Source of the DNA: Cephalopachus bancanus
Lineage: Eukaryota > Chordata > Mammalia > Primates > Tarsiidae
DNA length: 64,000 nt
Direction of reading: 5' to 3'
NCBI GenBank assembly: GCA_027257055.1
Contig: JAPVLO010000039.1
Location: 6,788,501 to 6,852,500, forward strand
Shown here: positions 59,690-64,000 of the stretch, piece by piece
Layout of the letters: each line of letters begins with the position of its first letter
Position numbering within the stretch: the first letter of the stretch is position 1
The notes under the pieces: model-generated
Databases searched by the model: none
What the model saw: only the letters and a program-made list of their open reading frames with translations
What the model was told of the DNA's origin: nothing
Translations under genes and position numbers: made by a program

Positions 59690-60674
59690 TCAATTGGAAA
59701 AAAACAAATTAGCCTGGGAGTGAGATTTATTCTTGATTCTCTCATCAGATAGAAACATCATTCTGCCAATCACCTTTCTCAGAGTCCCTTTCAAGTCCCT
59801 GTTCCTCAGGTTGTAGATGAAAGGGTTTAGCATGGGAGTTACCGCTGTGTGTGACACCGTAGCTGCAGTGTCTTTCTTGGCTGAGTGGGAAGATGCAGGG
59901 TTGAAATCCAGAGATGTGATGGAGCCATAGAAGAGGAAAACCATGGCCAGGTGGGAGCCACAGTTGGAAAAGGCTCTCCATCTTCCCCTTGGGGATGGGA
60001 ATCCTCAGGACAGCACAGGTGGTACACATATAGGAAACCAGGATGCAGAGAAATGAGGTGATCATGATCAGGGCACCCTCAGTGAGAACCATCATCTCCT
60101 TGAGGTGCATGTCCAAGCAGGAGAGCTTCAGGAGGGGAGTCACATCACAGAAGTGGGGAATGGCATTGTCTGCACAGAATGAGAGTCGAGTCTTCAGCAG
60201 GACGTACAGCAGGACATTCAGGTCGGCAACCAGCCACAATCCAGCCACTAGCAGGACACAGAGCTGATGGGCCATCTTTGCTGTTTAATGTAAGGAGTGG
60301 CACACAGCAACAAAGCAGTCATATACCATCACAGCTAGGAGGAAATTGTCCATGTCCGTAAACATGAAAACAAAATGTTTCTGCATGAGACACCCAGGGA
60401 AGGAGATGGTGTGACTCCCAAGCACCTGGTTGGCCAGCATCTTGGGGATGGTGGTGGAGGAGAAGCAGATGTCCACAAAGGACAGGTTGCTGGGGAAGAA
60501 GTACATGGAGGTATGCAGACGGACATCTGTGCTGACGGCCAGGATGATGAGCAGGTTCTCAAGGGTGGTGGCCAGGTAGATGCTCAGGAATATCATGAAG
60601 CGGAGCCACTGGTGCTGGGGCTGCCTGGAGAGTCCCAGGAGGACTCAGACACTCGATTTGTTTGTCCCTCTCAT
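59690..60674 (-). pseudogene. OR1F1-like olfactory receptor pseudogene, copy 4
   Basis: On the - strand, ATG at 60674 gives MRGTNKSSV and then TGA with a small deletion in the SEFLLL codons (about 60645). The frame resumes with MIFLSIYLATTLENLLIILA and [20 protein letters not shown]. There GN of TM1 is EN and the DHF motif is DCF. A TAA at 60285-60287 replaces Tyr in HYTAKM. One Phe codon is missing in [11 protein letters not shown] one-base insertion near 59987 shifts the frame, which resumes with NPASSHSAKKDTAATV and PMLNPFIYNLRNRDLKGTLR. The last frame runs past the usual C-terminus to a stop at 59690. It is not functional. Confidence 0.92.
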
Positions 60675-61450
60675 GGGCCTGGGATCTTGGGCTCAGAGGC
60701 AGACAGAGGGGGAAAACTGCAAAAGCTTGGGCAATGATGGTTAAGATGAGGCCTAGGTGAGGCATTAGGATTTTGCTCCCAGTGTGTGAATGATAAGAGT
60801 ATTGCTGTGGCTGCTACCGTCTGGGGTCATGTTCACAGAGCACCTTACAAAGGTCTGAGCCAGGCTCCTAGGCTATGTCCACTGAGCTCCCTGAGTCCAG
60901 ATACTAAAATGGAAATGGAAATGACCTAGAGGTCTGGGCAAAAACTCAGTCCATTTGCATTCCCCATGGTTCAGGCTCTCTTACATAGATAGGACAGACA
61001 CTGGCCATGGCTGGATGGCTGCAAGAAACTGCAGCTGAGCTCCGGATGGTTTCTCTAGCTCCACTTAAAGGAAGGGGAGAAGTGTCTCTCCGAGATATCC
61101 CTCCAACAAGCAGTTTCGGGTGAAGTCCCACTGATCCGATTCTTGCCAGAAAGAATGGCAGTCTGTTCTTCACTTTTTCAGACATGGTCAGAGATTCCTG
61201 GTCTGAGAGGGACTCGCCACTGGGTTTTCAGGACAAGTCTGCACAAATGAAGATCTGGGACGCACGAACTCAGCCCTTGAAGCAGGAGGAGTGTTTAAAG
61301 AATCACAATGCAAGCTCTATGCAGGAGCCTCCATGGCCACTAGAGCCATGTTCCCTGGAACCTCATTAGAGACAAGCAGGGAATAATCGTCCCTTCTCTT
61401 TCTTGGACTTCTTTAAGTCCACACTGATAATAAAGGTGTGTCATCCAAGT
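59690..61450 (-). repeat. Tandem segmental-duplication unit 4 (OR1F copy 4)
   Basis: Beyond the receptor, the flank keeps the block with AACCTCATTAGAGACAAGCA (near 61357), matching 41276 and 49996. The rest is more diverged than between units 2 and 3. Confidence 0.65.
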
Positions 61451-61608
61451 TGTGGAATCCCTGCCTTGGTACTTGGCAACTTTGAAACTGATGCAGCCTT
61501 GGAGTAGTCATTGGTAACAACCTGTTAGAGGAAACACACGATCCTGTATTTTACCCATCTGGGATGTTGTCCTTGCTGGGAAATATATATAAGACTGCAA
61601 AGGCATTA
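60675..61608. other. Upstream flank of OR1F copy 4
   Basis: No gene. The right part is the duplicated block; the left part is unique-looking. Confidence 0.45.
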
Positions 61609-61622
61609 AGATAATTGTTGGA

Positions 61623-61906
61623 GCCGGGCTCGGTGGCTCAGCCCGTCATCCCGCGCCTTTGGGAGGCTGAAGTGAGTGGATTGCCTGAGACCGCGGGTTC
61701 GAGACCTGCCTGGGCAGCGAGACCTCATCTCTATAATAAATCAAAAAATCAGCCGGGCGTGGTAGCGCACGCCTGTAATTCCGGCTACTCGGAAGGCTGA
61801 GGCGGAAGGATCACCGGAGCCCAGCAGGTCAAGGCTGCGGTGGCCGGGAGCGGCCACTGCACTCCAGTCTGGGCGACAGTGTGAGACTCCAACTCAAAAA
61901 AAAAAA
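61623..61906 (+). repeat. Alu SINE, youngest type
   Basis: A near-consensus lineage copy. The target-site duplication AGATAATTGTTGGA is exact at 61609-61622 and 61907-61920. Confidence 0.97.
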
Positions 61907-61929
61907 AGATAATTGTTGGATATTTGTAG

Positions 61930-62090
61930 ACCTGTGCTCAGTTCCCAGATCCACCATTACCAGTTGTATGGGCTTGGGAATGCTACCATCCTCCACTGAG
62001 TGACAAGACTTCACCATTTGTAGAGTGAAGAAATCATGCTCACCTTGTAGAGCTGTAATAACTACATGAGGTAATTTGTGCTACACATTT
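61930..62090 (+). repeat. MIR SINE
   Basis: CCAGATCCACCATTACCAGT, GTATGGGCTTGGGAATG, CACCTTGTAGAGCTGTAATA and ACTACATGAGGTAATTTGTG follow the MIR core in sense. Confidence 0.7.
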
Positions 62091-63010
62091 CATGACTCCC
62101 GACTTCATCAATGCGCTGGGCTAGACATCTCCACTGGGGGAGCCTGGAGGTATTCAGTCATATTTACATTCTTCACTCTCTTCTCAACCATCTGCAGTCT
62201 GGATAAATATCCTTTGGAAATATCGTCCCCTGCAAAGCTTCATATGTCAACAACTATTTTTATGAGAAGTCAGATAACCAGACTTGTTTTCTATATTTAA
62301 TTTGGGGGTAAACGAGATGGAAATAGGAACCACTGCTGAATCCACCTATAAACTGGTAGAACATGGACTCCAATGAGGAAGAAGAATTCCTGAGTCCAGT
62401 AGGTTTCGCTCTTCAGGAATTTTCCTTGACAGCTGTCCTGAAGGTGAGATCTAGCTTTAAGGTGCCCACAAAACATTTGATCTCATGCATTGTAAAGTTT
62501 ACTTTTCTGTGTTGGCAATGTCTAAGAGTTACTCACAAAAACCATACACCCTAAGTCTGAGGTGGCAGGTGAATCCCTGTCTTTAAAAAAAATCCTCTGG
62601 ATATTCCTCTAATTCATCTTTCACTTTGGGTTATTCATAAACTGTGCTCTTCATTCTGACCATGGTGTCTTAATAAATAGCATAGCATTCACCTGCTCTC
62701 AGTAACTCAGAACAAATGCCTCAGGGTCATAATGAGCCCTCATGTCTTCATCAGACACAGGCTATTAGACATCAAGTTCTGCCTGTTCTATCTCAAAAGA
62801 GATAAAAACAAACCCAAACAAATCAAACCCTAACCCCCTAAAGCTGATTATGAAAGACCTGGGAAGGATGGGGAAGAGAAGCACTGAACTCGTGAAGACA
62901 TTGTTTGCAGGGGATAGAAAACCAGCCTTAGGGGAAATGGAATATACTGGTTGATGTCATTGCAAAGTCCAAAGTGTCTTTTTGCAAAGCCCAGTGTTTC
63001 AGGACAGACT
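62091..63010. other. Intergenic stretch, no gene seen
   Basis: No named repeat and no coding signal over 0.9 kb. Confidence 0.45.
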
Positions 63011-64000
63011 TGTTGGGAGCCGGCCACGGAGGCCCACTGAGCGTTAGGGATCAGGAAGGGCCGTAGACCCCGAGACCGCTAGGATATGTTCGGGAACTGT
63101 TGACCCATTCCCTCCTTCCTTTTCCATTTGGCACAAACTACCAAGAAAAGCTCCAGCTGGCTCTAACAGAAAACTCTGAGACCGGAACCTACACAGCTAA
63201 CCTAGGAGTCTATTGTTCCCATTCCCCATGGCTTATGGTCTTTTGCTTTCTCACAATTTAGGTTTGGCTTTGAGTCACATTGAGGAGCCTTAGTACAGTC
63301 ACAGGTTCTCTTGATGCGATCTATAGAAATTTATAGATATAGGTTTTAGAAAATAGTTTATATAGATTAAGAAAAATTAAGTAACCATTTTATTACAGAA
63401 GTGGTTATTTCAGTTTGATTTAGAGGGGCTAGTGAAGTTTGTATTAGGCCAGCTGGTGCTAGGAGAGGGTAACCATAGCACCAATTGTTCTATAGAAACC
63501 AGTTTGAAGCCGGGCTCGGTGGCTCAGCCTGTAATCCCGCGCCTTTGGGAGCTGAGGTGAGTGGATTGCTAGCCCGCGGGTTCGAGACCCCTGGGCAGGG
63601 AGACCTCATCTCTACAATAAATCAAAAATCAGCGGGGTGGTAGCACATGCCTGTAATCCGGCTACTTGAAGGCTGAGGCGGAAGGATGCCGGAGCCCAGT
63701 AGGTCGAGGCTGCGGTGGCCGGAAGCGGCCACTGCACTCCAGTCTGGGCGACAGAGTGAGACTCCAACTCAAAAAAAAAAAAAAAAGAAACCAGTTTGAA
63801 TTAGCATAGAATAGTAAAAGGCAATATATCATTATGTTGGTTTTAGGTGTAAGCATTGAACGATGTTATGTAGCTATAAACAATTAAGGGTACATAGAAA
63901 CTGGATAAGAACTTCATGTTTTTCCTTATGTTTGAAAAATACATATGCTTGAGAGTAGGGGGTGTCCTGTGTGCACCTGGGCCTGTTCATGTGAAAGGCA
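63011..64000 (+). repeat. Candidate ERV2-like LTR or provirus start, interrupted by an Alu
   Basis: It begins TGTTGGGAGCCGGCC. The first 12 bases match the 5' end of IAP-type (ERV2) LTRs as I remember them. It may run out of the window. No retroviral reading frame is visible inside the window, so this is based on the terminus alone. Confidence 0.35.
63509..63785 (+). repeat. Alu SINE, youngest type
   Basis: Lineage-type sense Alu with several one-base gaps. Target-site duplication AGAAACCAGTTTGAA at 63494-63508 and 63786-63800. Confidence 0.96.

Overview
This is a mammalian nuclear genomic window, almost certainly from a primate. It is packed with roughly forty Alu-type SINEs (dimeric, oligo-A tailed, some with clean target-site duplications), plus L1, L2, MIR, MaLR LTRs and MER5-type hAT fossils. 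The youngest Alus carry diagnostic changes (head GCCGGGCTCGGTGGCTCAGC; right arm GTGGCCGGGAGCGGCCAC) that match neither the AluS/AluY of monkeys and apes nor the lemur or galago families I remember. A tarsier is my best guess, by inference only.

The only intact coding content is at the left edge. Three exons of a five-finger C2H2 zinc-finger gene that I recognise as ZNF200 lie on the + strand (40-131, 411-537, 9515-10233); the N-terminal exons lie left of the window. The ~9 kb last intron holds Alus, a MIR, a MaLR LTR, an L1 3' end and the decayed transposase of a piggyBac-type DNA transposon. Downstream come a hAT-like fold-back element, L2 and MER5A remnants, and a processed pseudogene of PPP1R8 (NIPP1) with a perfect 12-bp target-site duplication.

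From about 25 kb to 61 kb the window is an olfactory-receptor graveyard. Four OR1F1-like copies, all on the - strand and all broken by different mutations, lie at about 24.9, 39.6, 48.1 and 59.7 kb. Their flanks are paralogous, so they arose by tandem segmental duplication. ZNF200 next to OR1F in convergent orientation matches human 16p13.3, seen here in the opposite direction. Between the first and second copies lies a sharp CpG island (about 30.9-31.6 kb) with a GC box, an inverted CCAAT box, an ETS site and a long GCGCCT hexamer array; it looks like a promoter for an unidentified transcript.

The right part holds an antisense 5'-truncated L1 (54.0-57.2 kb) with a younger Alu inside it. A putative ERV2-like LTR starts near 63.0 kb and is interrupted by a young Alu. 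I found no tRNA, rRNA, snRNA or CRISPR array, and no bacterial-type operon. Apart from ZNF200 no reading frame is convincingly protein-coding. Most other long open frames are Alu-, L1-, microsatellite- or GC-repeat-derived.
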